Positions 36,453 to 46,617 of a stretch of 64,000 nucleotides of DNA are shown here, piece after piece. Under the pieces are notes generated by a model. The model did no database searches. It saw nothing but the letters and a program-made list of their open reading frames with translations, and was not told the origin of the DNA. The position numbers were made by a program, and so were the translations under genes. Origin of the DNA: Hermatobates lingyangjiaoensis (taxonomy: Eukaryota; Arthropoda; Insecta; Hemiptera; Hermatobatidae); NCBI GenBank assembly GCA_026182355.1, contig JAPFBL010000036.1:558001-622000 (forward strand), given 5' to 3'. Position 1 is the stretch's first letter. Each line of letters opens with the position of its first letter.

Positions 36453-37255
36453 TTAGCTGAATACAATAATTATTTTAATTAGATAAATATTATCCCAGTG
36501 ATCACAACTACTTTTTCAGTTCTCCATAGTCTCATTTTTATCAAACAATGAAATTAAACTAAATTATATTGATAAAAAAAATTCTCTTACCATAAATATT
36601 TTGAGTCGATATAAATATGAGTCTATTTATTTTTTTATTCTTAATTTATTTTGATAATATTGATAATAATAATAAAGGTAATAATCACAATTCCATGCTA
36701 TAAAAAAATATTCTAAAAGTGGGGGAACATAATTTCTTAGTAGATTCCATTTTAGGGATTAAAACATTACAGTATTGAGTTAAAAGAATGGAAAGAGAGC
36801 AAACAGTCGTTTATTAATTGAATTATTATATTATAAACGTATTTCATATATATTTGTTATAAACATGAGTTACATTCATTTTAGATTTCCACAGTTTTGT
36901 TGAAGTGTTTGGTAAAAAATTCTTTTTTATAAAGAAAACTAGATCGATCAAGAATCTTAAAGAACTTTCTTAACTTTTCTGAACTTTGCTTCTTACTTGA
37001 ACTTCTCTTCCTTTTAAACTTCATTTCTTTAATATTCAATTTGTTTCAAAATACTGAATAATTTAGTCTTATTTATAACCTTTGTATTGCCAAGAGTATT
37101 TTAATTATATTCTTTAATATTTCATTCTTAATACGTGTGTTCTTTATATAATTTAAAAATAGAGATATTATTAATCACAATAGTAATTTCAAGATCAACG
37201 AGTTTTTTTTTTTTGAAGGCTTAAACGCACTGATATTTTTTTTTGAGGTCAAACA
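36453..37255. other. No gene seen
   Basis: Very AT-rich, no open frame and no repeat recognised. Confidence 0.5.
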
Positions 37256-37261
37256 TTTTTT

Positions 37262-37490
37262 GATGCCAGGTTAGCTCAGTGGTTAACATACTAGCCTCTA
37301 AACTGATAGTACAGGGGTTCGATCCCCACCTAGCCCTCGATTTATTCATGCAGGAGGTGAATAAATCTGAGCACATCGTCCCTCGGAGAAGGATGTTAAA
37401 CCGTCGGTCCCGAGCATGTACGATGTCAGGTCCTCGTTAAAGATCTCTACTCTAAATACCCTTAAGTTAGGCAAAATTTAGGACTTCCAC
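37262..37490 (+). mobile_element. tRNA-derived SINE
   Basis: Best-preserved head of the family: GCCAGGTTAGCTCAGTGG (box A) and GGGGTTCGATCCCC (box B), followed by CGATTTATTCATGCAGGAGG, a GTCCCTCGGAGAAGGATG core, ACCGTCGG and CTCGTTAAAGATC. The 3' part ends AGGACTTCCACTGTGGAATA. A second block follows at 37500-37590. Confidence 0.85.
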
Positions 37491-37499
37491 TGTGGAATA

Positions 37500-37590
37500 A
37501 ATCTTCATTGTATGGTATCAAAAAGGGCCAATGCTCAGCCCGCGTGTGTTCCCTTGTAGGACTACCACTGCAACCTAACCTAACCTTCAT
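37500..37590 (+). repeat. SINE 3' extension ending in three ACCTA units
   Basis: After the SINE body, AGGGCCAATGCTCAGCCCGC leads to a tail CTGCAACCTAACCTAACCTT. ACCTA repeats are the complement of the TTAGG telomeric unit of many arthropods, but three units next to a SINE are more likely its tail. Confidence 0.5.
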
Positions 37591-38084
37591 GCAATGGCAG
37601 ATATGAGCATACACCTTCTGTGTTGTTCTAAAGGCTGCAAGAGCATCTCATTTGATTATTAGCGTGCATGTTAATAAGTAATTACTGAAGAGATTATCGA
37701 CTGCAGTTAAATCACACGCATTAACTTTATATTGATCTCTGTGCATCGTATCGTAAAATTATCAGTGAGTGGAATTATACATACTTTTTCAAGTTTTGAA
37801 ATGATTAATATTCAAGCAAAGATTTTTAATTCTGTTAAAAATTCCTAGAACTGGAAGCACCACCACAAAATAAAAAATTTTAATAAGTATATCATTTTTT
37901 TTTCTTTAAGATGAAAAGAAAAGTACATTTTATGAAATTACATTGATTTGCGTAATTCGAAGGAATCAAGGATTTTAAAAGCAGATCTTCAGCATAATAA
38001 AATTAATTACAGATTCTTTAAGTAAATTCTTTAAGTATTTGTTAGCACTTCTTACTGCTAAGCACATTATTAATTATTCTAAAC

Positions 38085-38160
38085 AAGCATGGGCAGCTTG
38101 CGGCCCGCGAGCCATATGCGGCTCTCGACGTGTTTTTGTGCGGCCCTCGGACAAAAGATA
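38085..38160 (+). mobile_element. hAT-like element end
   Basis: GGGCAGCTTGCGGCCCGCGA, then GCCATATGCGGCTCTCG and TGCGGCCCTCGGAC. This GC-rich block resembles the ends of a widespread hAT group (CAGxGGTCGGCAxxCTGCGGCCCGCGGGCC type). No matching inverted end was found nearby. The frames across it (38039-38262) are not genes. Confidence 0.45.
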
Positions 38161-38164
38161 TTCC

Positions 38165-39924
38165 ATCTTAATATCAAAAATTCCTGTGCTTTTTTGTTTA
38201 TTAACAAAAGGAAGGAAATAACATCTTTGTAGAGAGAGGGAGAGCGCAACATAAACAAACACTTTATTTTTTTTTACATATTACGATACTAAACTTTTGG
38301 GGTTTGAGTTGTTATAATTGCTTCATTATCACCAATGGCTGAAATTTGTTGTGGTAATGTTACAAATAGCTATTGCAAATATGCAATATAAAAAGGGTAA
38401 TTTCTTCAGAAAACGTTTTTCATGCACTAGAAGCTCGTCGAACCCACGAAGTAAGAGAGGTGATAATGGCGAGAAAGATAAACCACGTCACAATATTTCC
38501 ACCCCTACCTTAAACTGTCTCTAAACGTATTTATGGCTCTGGTCTCCACCTGCCTCCAGCATATCTTTTTGAGATTTTGCACGAGGAAGCTAAATCCTGG
38601 CATTTAGTGTACGGCGACTGCAAACCTGTAGATCTCCAAGCTCTGTATAAACACCAAACAGATCATCCCTCAACAGTGGGGTGATTTCAACAGGTGGATT
38701 TCAAAAATTTAAGATTTTTATTTGTTCCAGGGTTAAAACTAAAGATTAAATTTTTATATTGTTAAAAATCTTGAACCAAATTTTTGTATTACTATAGCAA
38801 ATTTAAATATCTTGAAAATTATCAATATTTGTTGTTTATTTTCTTTAATTTGTCGCTAATTGCCTTAGGTCTCGTTACAACCAAAGATATAGTCAAAGGT
38901 TTATGTTCACGATATCAAGATGATTTTGAATTGTACGCAGCAGGTACATAGCACAGATGAATCAATCTTGAGTAGATAATACATGTGGAAAACCATTAAA
39001 AACAATCGCACTTTGTCTTGCCCAATACAAATCAAGGTGAGTAATTGAGCAGCAAGCAAGGATGTTATGTGGGCTGGATACGCCTCCCCAGGGGGTGCTT
39101 GCGTAAGTCTGGGTGTTGAGAAAATGCTGAGTCAGGCTGAACCAAATGATAGCATTTTAACTCCTGGAATACATCTTGTGTAGTCATAAACTAGAACACC
39201 AGAATAATGATTACCCTTCAATTACATCTCACTATGTACAATTCTTCAATCATGTCCTTCATTGTAATGATCTTTCATCTTCTTCTTTTTATTTATCTAT
39301 GATCAATATTTCAAATGATGAAACATTACTAAACTCACCGTAATTAAAATTAACAGAAATCAATAAAATCTAAAGCGAAATTGGTTAACGTTTTAGTAAC
39401 TAAAATAATCATTGAAGGTATTTATATCTTAGATGAATATATTATCGCCTTTCCAAAAATATGTTCAATAGGTGTGGAATGAGTTATTATATAGTTATAA
39501 TAACCTCATATATCCTTATTGAATAATCAAACAAAATATTTAATATACTTAATGTATATAGAAACTTTTATAAGAATATTATATTAGGTTATAATAATTA
39601 ATATTATTACACACACAGTTGTATTTCCCTTCGAAAACACCTTTCACATGTGTTTATGCATTCTTAAATGTTTTGCGATATTTATTGTTAAATTAAATAT
39701 ACGATTCTTGATTATTCCATTTTTAATCCCAATATAGGATAATTATAAATAATAATAATAATATCATGTTTCCTCTTGAAGAAAGTGTTACCACAGCAGT
39801 AACTGTAACATTCGAGTCTCTCAAACTACACGCTAAATTCAAATCTCATCAATATTTGTTTCCATACTTATATATACATTTTTCCATCCTAACAACTGTT
39901 GTCAATTCAAAAACGCGTCTTGAG
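38165..39924. other. No gene supported
   Basis: Frames at 38318-38524 and 39766-39948 have no recognised domain. The piece at 38530-38700 is less AT-rich and may be decayed element sequence linked to the hAT-like end. Confidence 0.4.
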
Positions 39925-39955
39925 TTACAAAGTTTTGGGAAACACTGATCTAGGG
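39925..39955 (-). mobile_element. hAT-like terminal motif
   Basis: On the minus strand, CTAGATCAGTGTTTCCCAAA reads as the CAGTGTTTCCCAAA terminus of a hAT element. It differs from the end at 38.09 kb, so the two are not a clear pair. Confidence 0.35.
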
Positions 39956-41800
39956 TGATAATATTTTAGAGAGAAAAAACCAAAGAGAAAAAATTGAAAT
40001 AATTTAGCCATTTCCTATTAAAAAATAGATTAAACTACTGAAGTATTTTTTTTTCTTTAAAATAATAATTTCAGGTGTTTACAAGTAAAGACGTACAGAT
40101 ATTTAATTTTTCTATTCAATTTTAATATATTTCATTCATTATAATACATAATCGAGCATTATATTATATTTTGTATTATATAAAATGGAAATAAAATGCA
40201 GACTGTGTCTAAATGTATGCATAGCGATGTATCAGACAAAACATGTGATATAGGTGCAGAACAAAATCTATTGATAGTTTGAGTTTAAATGTATTGGATC
40301 GTTGTAAAAAAATGTCAATATATTTTGTTAGACATAAGAAATATAGAAATAAAATTCACAATTTTCGTCAGTAATGTATAACCCTTCAAAATAAAAGCGG
40401 TTTGACATTTCAGTGAATGCTTGACACAGGTAAAATTTTCGTTTTTTCTTGTAGAACACTACAAACAACTTTTTTAAATCCAGTAAATAATGTTTAAATA
40501 TTCTTCATTTATGCAGTTGGCTTGTTCTTGACACAATTACCTGATAGTTCTTTTAAAAAAAATTTGACTATCATATTTATAATGAAAATCTGAAATAACT
40601 AGTTAAAACACACAACGAGATAAAATTAGTTACATTGGAAGTCAATTTAAAACTTGTCCCTAGCATTATGTACAACCAGGTGTACATTCTGACTACACCT
40701 TGCATTTGATTTGGATCAAGTCAAGCTCAGTGGCATTTTATGCTTAGAAGGTAACAGTCTTCACGTATATCTTCTCCTACTGTATTTAAATACTTGTATT
40801 TCCTATCTTTCCGTATCGTTATAGTTATGATAAATAGATTTACATTGCAAATATAAACCTAAATATACAATGCATTTTGAATGTACAAAGTGTAGTTTTA
40901 ATATTAAGCAGTTAGTAACAAAGTCTATTATTATATTACTTAAGTCTAAGTTCACTTTTATTCTACATATAAAAGTGAATAGAAGTTTTATTAACAATGT
41001 TAACTTAGTTAATTTAACTGTAGTTGAGTTGAAACAGATTTGATATTGTGCATAGATTACGAGTCAAGTCAGTTTTTAATTTGATCATGTTCCTAAGATG
41101 ACGAGTCATTTTTATAATAATACTACAAACATCTTATCTATTTGAAAGAGATGAGAAGCTTTGAATTACATCAGGCGGTCCATTCAACTGAATCGAAACT
41201 TTCCCCTATAAATCCTTTTACTTTTAACTTTGTGATAAAGGAAGCATTATTTACTTAAATTTATTGGATCACATATTGCTATCTCCTGCCCCAGGGAGCT
41301 TATTCTCTTGAATTCTTTCCACTTCCTTGTTCAAGAAGTTGAATTTACATTCTTTATCTGGATCAGGTGTCTCATGTATTTGGGTCTAAGAAGAGAATAG
41401 AAAAATGCCTCTACATAATATACTCATAAATTTCTATTCACGGTCACAATGTAGATAATTTACCATTGTTTTAAAACTCTGCTCCAACTCCTTCTTATAA
41501 ATGGACTTCTCTATTCATTCTTTACAGAGAACCTTGATTGATCACCGACACATTTTAACACAGTTATATAAGAACTTGTCCTTATGCAACAAGTTATAGT
41601 CGTGAATAGACTGAATATAAACAGTAGCTTATACAGGTTACATAACTATGTATTCAAAAAGTATTCAGTTCATTTTATCTTTGAAAAAACATCTTATATC
41701 ACCCGCTTATTATCATCGATTGTTTAATTCACAGGCTTTGAAGACCCGTCAAATCATATAAAGTAGGTTTCGCAAATTTGTCTGTCTGTGAACCATTTTG
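39956..41800. other. No gene seen
   Basis: AT-rich, no domain or repeat recognised. The 64-codon minus frame at 40803-40997 is unsupported. Confidence 0.5.
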
Positions 41801-41810
41801 TGTATGTATG

Positions 41811-41854
41811 TGTGCCCGTATGTGTGTATTGTGTGAGTGTGTGTTTGTGTGTAT

Positions 41855-41905
<51 letters not shown>

Positions 41906-41910
41906 TGTTT
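41811..41910. repeat. (GT)n microsatellite
   Basis: Imperfect GT-rich run, pure (GT)n at 41861-41898. The frames reading poly-Val/Cys or Thr/His through it are artefacts. Confidence 0.95.
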
Positions 41911-42305
41911 GTGACATTCCTCAATGTATCTGTGGTATGATTTCTGAGTTTAGCCATTTAAATAAAATTCCTCCAAGAATATTTTCATATCTATATATAT
42001 ATTTTCGTAGTGTCTTGTTTATATATCTGTTTGTTCTCTATAGAAATCAAAACTACTGGACCAATTGGGCTGAAACTTGGCATGGGAGGTCTTTGGGGTA
42101 AATGAACAAAACTAAGGGGGTACCAGAGGCAATCCCCCAAGTTATGGTGCAATAACTTCTAATTATGGTGAAATACCAGATGAAAATGGTGCAATTCTTT
42201 GAAAAATAAAAATAAAATAAGAACAATGTTTAGACTAAATTTGGAAAGGTATATAAAGGACATTTCAATTTACAAAAGTAACAGTATTAATTTTGTTTAC
42301 AGTGA

Positions 42306-42512
42306 GTGTACATCTCTGTTTTGTTTAGTGATTTAAAGAAAAAAGTACTTATCAACAATGCTTTAGAATATGATCCAACTCCCGATATGAAGATATTAAT
42401 CGATGCTGACAAAAGACCAGCTGGGGAGCATTCTCGAAGATATAATGCTCCAGATTGTAATGAAGTTACTATAATTATAGCGGGGAAGATCTTGGGAAGC
42501 CACGTGACATAA
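42306..42512 (+). pseudogene. Helitron ORF fragment upstream of helicase
   Basis: Frame containing DADKRPAGEHSRRYNAPDCNEVTIII. The RRYNAPxxxEVA phrase occurs in the N-terminal part of Helitron Rep/helicase proteins, ahead of the Rep domain. Here the frame stops at 42510-42512, and the sequence passes within 20 bases to the late helicase region, so the deletion breakpoint lies near 42510-42545. There is no Rep catalytic motif. Confidence 0.7.
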
Positions 42513-43419
42513 GCTGATGGAATAAGAGCTTGCTTGAAATCATCAAACATCTGGTATCGTACTCAAACATTGAGACTGTCTACAAATATGAGAGCCGAAC
42601 TATTTGGAGATGCATCTTCAAGTCAGTTTGCAAACAATTTATTGACCCTTGGAGAAGGGAAAGTGCCTATTAACCAAAATGGAGAAATTACAATATCTCC
42701 TATCTGCACACCTGTGAAATCAGAGCTTGACCTGATGAACAAAGTCTATCCAAATCTTGCTCAACACTATCTAAATTCAAATCAATCCAGTTATGAAGAT
42801 CTAAACCATTATCAAAACTGGCTCTGTGAGAGATCAATTCTAGCGCCTAAAAATGTTACAGTCAATTCAATCAATTTTGAATTGGATTCCTGGAACTCTG
42901 CACACCTATAAATCCATAGATGCAGTTACAGATGAATCTGAGGCCGTTCAATATCCTATTGAATTCTTAAATTCTTTAGATCCCTCTGGTACTCCACAAC
43001 ACAAACAAGACCTGAAAGTGGGAGCTCCAATTATGCTCTTGAGAAATTTGGATCCTCCAAGACTCTGCAATGGTACTAGATTAGTTGTGAAGAAGATGTT
43101 ACCCCATGTGATTGAAGCTACAATTCTAACAGGATATGGTAAAGGGCAGGATGTCTTTATCCCAAGAATTCCAGTCATTCCAACAGATGTTCCGTTCAAT
43201 TTCAAGCGTCTACAATTTCCCGTCAAACTAAGTTTCGCAATGTCCATTAACAAATCGCAAGGACAAACTCTTTCAGTTGCTGGCTTGCATCTGCTTGAAC
43301 CATGTTTCTCTCATGGACAGTTATATGTAGGATGTTCAAGAGTTGGCAGTTCCAAAAATTTATACACCCTTGCACCAGAAGATAAGACAAAAAATGTTGT
43401 TTATCATGAAGTACTCTGA
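42513..43419 (+). pseudogene. Helitron PIF1-like helicase C-terminal part
   Basis: The first frame (42534-42911) contains RTQTLRLSTNMRA and FANNLLTLGEGKVP. After a frameshift at about 42850-42900 the second frame (42853-43419) carries the terminal PIF1/RecD-like motifs: [34 protein letters not shown] (motif V region) and [13 protein letters not shown] (motif VI, with the Arg). The Walker A and B motifs are absent, so no ATPase is possible. The late motifs are well conserved, which suggests recent activity of the parent element. Confidence 0.85.
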
Positions 43420-43885
43420 TATGTTTATTATGATTTGATAGAATAAATATTAACTTAAATTCTTCCTTCTTAAAGCTCAAACCTAAACCTGACAAAAATT
43501 AAATGTTTTTTGTATCAGAATTTTAGTTGGGATTAAACCTCAATAATGGAATGTGTCTCTGTTTATAAGAAACTTAATTTGTTAACATGTTATGAAGTTT
43601 TGTTTTGTTAGAAAATATGTTGTACTGTTATAGAATTTCTGATAGAAATATATACTTAGAAGTTTAAATTCTTTGCTTCATTCAATGCTTAGCCATAATT
43701 TCATTATTTTCTTATTTTGTCCCGGGCAACGCCGGGTACTTCTGCTAGTATTTGATATTTCTCCTATAATATTTTAAATCAAATCACTTTAGATATTTCC
43801 CTTCTTTCTATTTGAAAAATGTACAGGAACCATTTTGCAGGTTTATATCTAAATCTTTATCCTTTGTTAATGTTTTAACGATTTG

Positions 43886-43933
43886 GAGAGCGTGCTGCAT
43901 AAACACATAGGTGTTTATGCAGCACGCACTCTC
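43886..43933. repeat. Perfect hairpin, 16-bp arms
   Basis: CGTGCTGCATAAACAC (43891-43906) and its exact complement GTGTTTATGCAGCACG (43911-43926) surround a 4-nt ATAG loop. GAGAG and CTCTC extend the arms with a 2-nt bulge. It is unlike its AT-rich surroundings and could be a very short foldback element or a structured RNA. Confidence 0.85.
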
Positions 43934-43939
43934 AACCAT

Positions 43940-44400
43940 CTAGCACAGCACTTCTCATAATAACAACTTTATCTGCCTATCCTTGTGTGCATAGAGTAAA
44001 GTTGATTTTAATACATATGGTAGCTCATCTAAAAGTAATTAGTACAATTCTGACGACGGCACGCCCCATTGTGTAAAACCTTTATAGTAATATTTCCTCC
44101 TGTGATTGATCAAACAATTATTCTTCCTTGCGATTACTGTGCTATTTATGTGCTAATTTTATGAATTCAATAGCACATTATCAAAATTTCAAGTTAATCA
44201 AATCACCGAAAGGGTAACTTAAAATGAGTATCTCTTTTGTAACATAGAACGAAAGTGTATCTTTTGTTGTTCTAGGCTTCTCCAGGTCCCTGTTGCGAAG
44301 CCCTTTTTACTAAGCTCCCCTTCTCATGTCCCTCGCATTCTCCACCTCAAGCCCTTGATACCTTCATTCAAACGATCTGCTACCTATTAATACTAATATA
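43940..44400. other. Spacer between hairpin and PLE cluster
   Basis: A CT-rich patch at 44270-44370 resembles the CT-rich pLTR segment of the following element (CCCCTTCTCATGTCCC, CATTCTCCACCTC). No gene seen. Confidence 0.4.
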
Positions 44401-44640
44401 TAAAAAGATTTCACATAAACACGTGAAGTACAATCAATGATCAAACTATCTGGTGATCATTGATCAATGATGCACGACACATTTGGTGAGGGGTTGAGAA
44501 GAGTGGAAGGAAAGAGTGGTATTTTAAAAGGGTGAAAGCGCAGGAAAGGACTAATGTCCAGAAAAGGATGTTTGGGGAAACAAAGGAGTACAGTAAGAAA
44601 GAGTGAAAAACTATCCGCTAGCTGTCAACCCTCTAAGAAG

Positions 44641-45189
44641 ATGCTATTGCCATATCATGATTCATTGGACACCTTTTCAAGACTAGCCAAACAACTTGAT
44701 TTTAATATAGTGTTTTCTAATCGTAAAACTCTCTCAGGGATTGAGCCCGGTGGTATTTATAAGATTCCGGGCAAAATGTGACATAAAATTAATATTGTTC
44801 AAACTGGAAAATCATTAAAGACACGTGTAAAACAACACTAATACAACGTAAGTAGACAGGAAAAAAGTAGCGCCTTATTCCTGCATATAAACAATGCAAG
44901 AATGGTATCTTTATCCTTTTTTTACCTTCTTTCTTTTTTGTATATGTGTATGTGAATCCTCTTTTTATGTAAATTCTCCTTTATATAAAAAGGAGACGTA
45001 GTGTCCAATCAATATGATTGGACAGGAGCTAAATTTATCACCTATGAGAAATCGATGTTAAGAAATATTATTGAATCGTCTCTAATTAAATTTAATAGAT
45101 CAAATATTATAAAAATTAGTAACGGTCTCAAACTTGATACTTTCGTTACGAGGGCAATAGCCTCTTCTAAGAGGGTTGACAGCTAGCGG
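44641..45189 (+). pseudogene. PLE ORF remnant: GIY-YIG endonuclease and C-terminus
   Basis: From MLLPYHDSLDTFSRLAKQLDF (the RT-endonuclease linker, LPYxxGLSxxLxRxLKK in relatives) it runs to SGIEPGGIYKIPGKM, the first strand (GIY) of the GIY-YIG nuclease. After a TGA (44779) the same frame gives INIVQTGKSLKTRVKQH, where YIGQTG(R/K)SLKTRxxEH is expected; the Y and G of YIG are replaced. An AT/CT-rich insertion (about 44905-45005) separates this from the C-terminal block YDWTGAKFITYE...RNIIESSLIKF, ending at 45186. The RT domain is absent. The nuclease is dead. Confidence 0.85.
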
Positions 45190-45356
45190 ATAGTTTTTTA
45201 CTCTTTCTTACTGTACTCCTATGTTTCCCCAAACATTCCTATCTGGACATAAATCCTTTCCTGTGCTTTCACCCTTTTAAAATATCACTCTTCCCTCCCA
45301 CTCTTCTCGACCCTTCACCAGATGTGTTGTCCATCTAGTGTTTCATTTGGGTTTGT

Positions 45357-45399
45357 GACTCTGACAAAGACGGCTTGTTCCGGTTGAAAGATCTTAGTC
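45357..45399 (+). ncRNA. Hammerhead-like core, PLE family A, G8 changed
   Basis: GACT (45357-45360) pairs with AGTC (45396-45399) as stem I. A stem II follows, then GAAA and the palindromic stem III AGATCT. The 5' core is CTGACAA rather than CTGACGA: the G that acts in catalysis is A. The fold is kept but cleavage is probably lost. Confidence 0.65.
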
Positions 45400-45445
45400 T
45401 TGTTTTCCCATTTCATTACTGGTTTGATCATTGAATACTATAATG

Positions 45446-45447
<2 letters not shown>

Positions 45448-45483
<36 letters not shown>
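45448..45483. repeat. (TA)n tract between PLE copies
   Basis: TA run separating the family A element from the next palindrome. Further TA runs lie at 46205-46245, 46936-46948, 47280-47293 and 47624-47637, at the borders of the successive PLE structures. Confidence 0.9.
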
Positions 45484-45561
45484 AATTAATAATCAGCAAT
45501 AACTCTTGATATAATATATGAACTAAACACTGCAATAAACGATTATATATTAATTAAAATA

Positions 45562-45596
45562 TTCTAAGGCCTTTCGTTACAACATCATCAGAGAGC
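45562..45596 (-). ncRNA. Hammerhead ribozyme core, family C copy 1 left
   Basis: Minus strand: GCTCT, CTGATGA, T, a very short GTT/AAC stem II, GAAA, palindromic stem III AGGCCT, cleavage-site T, then AGAA, giving a 3-bp stem I (TCT/AGA). The core is intact; stem II is minimal. Confidence 0.65.
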
Positions 45597-45628
45597 TAAA
45601 TGAAACAAACAAAAAATATAATAACAAG

Positions 45629-45840
45629 TTAACCTGGTTGATTGAAGTCTTCATGATTGCTGGCATCCCTGTGTGAATTTAATATTCCTAAAATTGAAGG
45701 AGTCTTGATCTGCTTACTTATTTCTTTTATTAATATTTCATCTAGTTTGTAAAGTCCAGGACTATTGTTCATTAAATTTCCATAGAAGTTCTTTATGAGT
45801 AGACTTTCAATAATATCTCTCCTGCTTTCTGAAGGTACAT
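45629..45840 (-). pseudogene. PLE C-terminal frame, left arm
   Basis: Open on the minus strand through YVPSESRRDIIESLLIKNF, then GLYKLDEILIKEISKQIKT, ending in EDFNQPG and a stop. The R(R/K)xIIES(L/P)LIK...PGLYKLDEI pattern is the region after the GIY-YIG nuclease in Penelope-type proteins. There are no stops, but there is no catalytic domain and no natural start. The frame upstream to 45931 enters the opposite arm and is an artefact of the palindrome. Confidence 0.75.
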
Positions 45841-45842
45841 AA

Positions 45843-46097
45843 ATGAATTCCAATATAAATTGGAGTGAAGCAAAGGAATTAATTTTTGTACCTTCAGAAA
45901 GGAGGAAAAATATTATTGAAAGTCCACTCATAAAGAACTTCTATGGAAATTTAATGAACAATAGTCCTGGACTTTACAAACTAGATGAAATATTAATAAA
46001 AGAAATAAGTAAGCAGATCAAGACTCCTTCAGTTTTAGGAATATTAAATTCAGACAGGAATGCCAGCAATTCTGAAGACTTCAATCAACCAGGTTAA
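45843..46097 (+). pseudogene. PLE C-terminal frame, right arm
   Basis: Mirror copy of the left-arm frame: NINWSEAKELIFVPSERRKN, then IIESPLIKNFYGNLMNNS, PGLYKLDEILIKEISKQIKT and EDFNQPG plus stop. It extends about 12 residues further upstream than the left arm, to the (S/I)xxWxxAKxL segment that follows the nuclease domain in PLEs. It is fully open but lacks RT and nuclease. It differs from the left arm at about eight residues. Confidence 0.75.
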
Positions 46098-46129
46098 CTT
46101 GTTATTATATTATTTGTTTGTTTCATTTT

Positions 46130-46165
46130 GCTCTCTGATGATGTTGTAACGAAAGGCCTTAGATC
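46130..46165 (+). ncRNA. Hammerhead ribozyme core, family C copy 1 right
   Basis: GCTCT, CTGATGA (46135-46141), T, GTT/AAC stem II, GAAA (46151-46154), AGGCCT palindromic stem III, cleavage-site T (46160), then AGATC. Stem I is at least 3 bp. It lies 33 bp after the PLE stop codon. Confidence 0.7.
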
Positions 46166-46203
46166 ATTTTAATTAATATATAATTGTTTATTGTGGTGTT
46201 TAA

Positions 46204-46242
<39 letters not shown>

Positions 46243-46311
46243 TAGAAAATTGTCACAATAACACGTGATATAAATATTCAGGTAACTCACCACAAATTAG
46301 AGAAGATAGTC

Positions 46312-46347
46312 GCTCTAAGGCCTTTCGTTTTCACGTCGTCAGAGAGC
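46312..46347 (-). ncRNA. Hammerhead ribozyme, family C copy 2 left
   Basis: Minus strand: GCTCT and AGAGC form a 5-bp stem I. CTGACGA, C, GT/AC stem II with loop GAAA, the core GAAA, palindromic stem III AGGCCT and cleavage-site T are all present. Confidence 0.75.
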
Positions 46348-46371
46348 AAGTGAATACAAGTTGTAAGCAGG

Positions 46372-46590
46372 TTATGAATTTTGATTTAAAGAAGGAGTAA
46401 GAATGGCATCATTGACAGTTTTTTTCCCTATAACTGTTGAAATAGTCTTGATTTGTTTGATAATTCCTTCAATTAGAAATTCATCTAATTTAAAAAGGCC
46501 TGGACTAATGTTGACCAAGTTCTTAGAAAAGTCTTTTATGAGGGCGCTTTCAACAATGTCTCTTCTTCTCTCACATGACATAAAAACCAA
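46372..46590 (-). pseudogene. PLE C-terminal frame, copy 2 left arm
   Basis: 72 codons: MVFMSCERRRDIVESALIKD, then PGLFKLDEFLIEGIIKQIKT and TPSLNQNS plus stop. Same C-terminal PLE region as in copy 1 (RRxIxESALIK, PGLFKLDEF). Intact frame, no catalytic domain. Confidence 0.75.
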
Positions 46591-46617
46591 CTCCTTTGCT
46601 TCTTTCCAGTTAATTAG

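Larger units (their letters stand above)
41990..43748 (+). mobile_element. Helitron, complete ends, internally deleted
   Basis: The 5' end is TC after a host A (41989), followed by TATATATTTTCGTAGTGTCTTG and GAAATCAAAACTACTGGACC, the usual start of this Helitron group. The 3' end is a GC hairpin (CCCGGGCAACGCCGGG, 43721-43736), a short spacer and CTAG at 43745-43748, followed by host T. This matches insertion between A and T. At 1.76 kb it is far shorter than autonomous Helitrons. The Rep (HUH) nuclease and the first part of the helicase are missing. Confidence 0.92.
44402..45436 (+). mobile_element. Truncated PLE with inverted pLTRs, family A
   Basis: The left arm, inverted relative to the right, starts with the family tail (TTTCACATAAACACGTGAAG, 44411-44430). 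It continues with the CT-rich segment and ends at about 44640 with the complement of the post-stop region. The right arm is 45160-45436, and the two match over about 180 bp. Between them lies the end of the PLE protein frame. Inverted pLTRs created by a 5'-truncated inverted copy are typical of Penelope-like elements. The left arm has lost its hammerhead core; the right arm keeps one. Confidence 0.8.
45553..46170. mobile_element. Head-to-head PLE palindrome, family C, copy 1
   Basis: Two inverted arms (about 45553-45840 and 45870-46170) meet at a short centre near 45855. Each arm, read outward, contains a segment coding the PLE C-terminus, its stop codon, about 35 bp, and a hammerhead core. 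The endonuclease and RT are absent from both. Arms are highly similar. This is the inverted pLTR arrangement of PLEs reduced to terminal parts only. Confidence 0.8.

Noticed and set aside
37560..37590. Interstitial telomere repeat
   Set aside because: Only three ACCTA units, attached to the end of a SINE-like block; too short to claim a telomeric origin.
38085..39955. A single complete hAT element spanning both GC-rich end motifs
   Set aside because: The two terminal motifs differ in sequence and no target duplication was found, so they are probably unrelated fragments.
41729..42101. Cys/Val-rich and His/Thr-rich open frames
   Set aside because: They are translations of a GT microsatellite.
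44554..44640. N-terminal part of the 75-codon frame before the PLE linker
   Set aside because: This piece is the inverted pLTR read in frame, matching the complement of 45160-45250, and is not protein coding.
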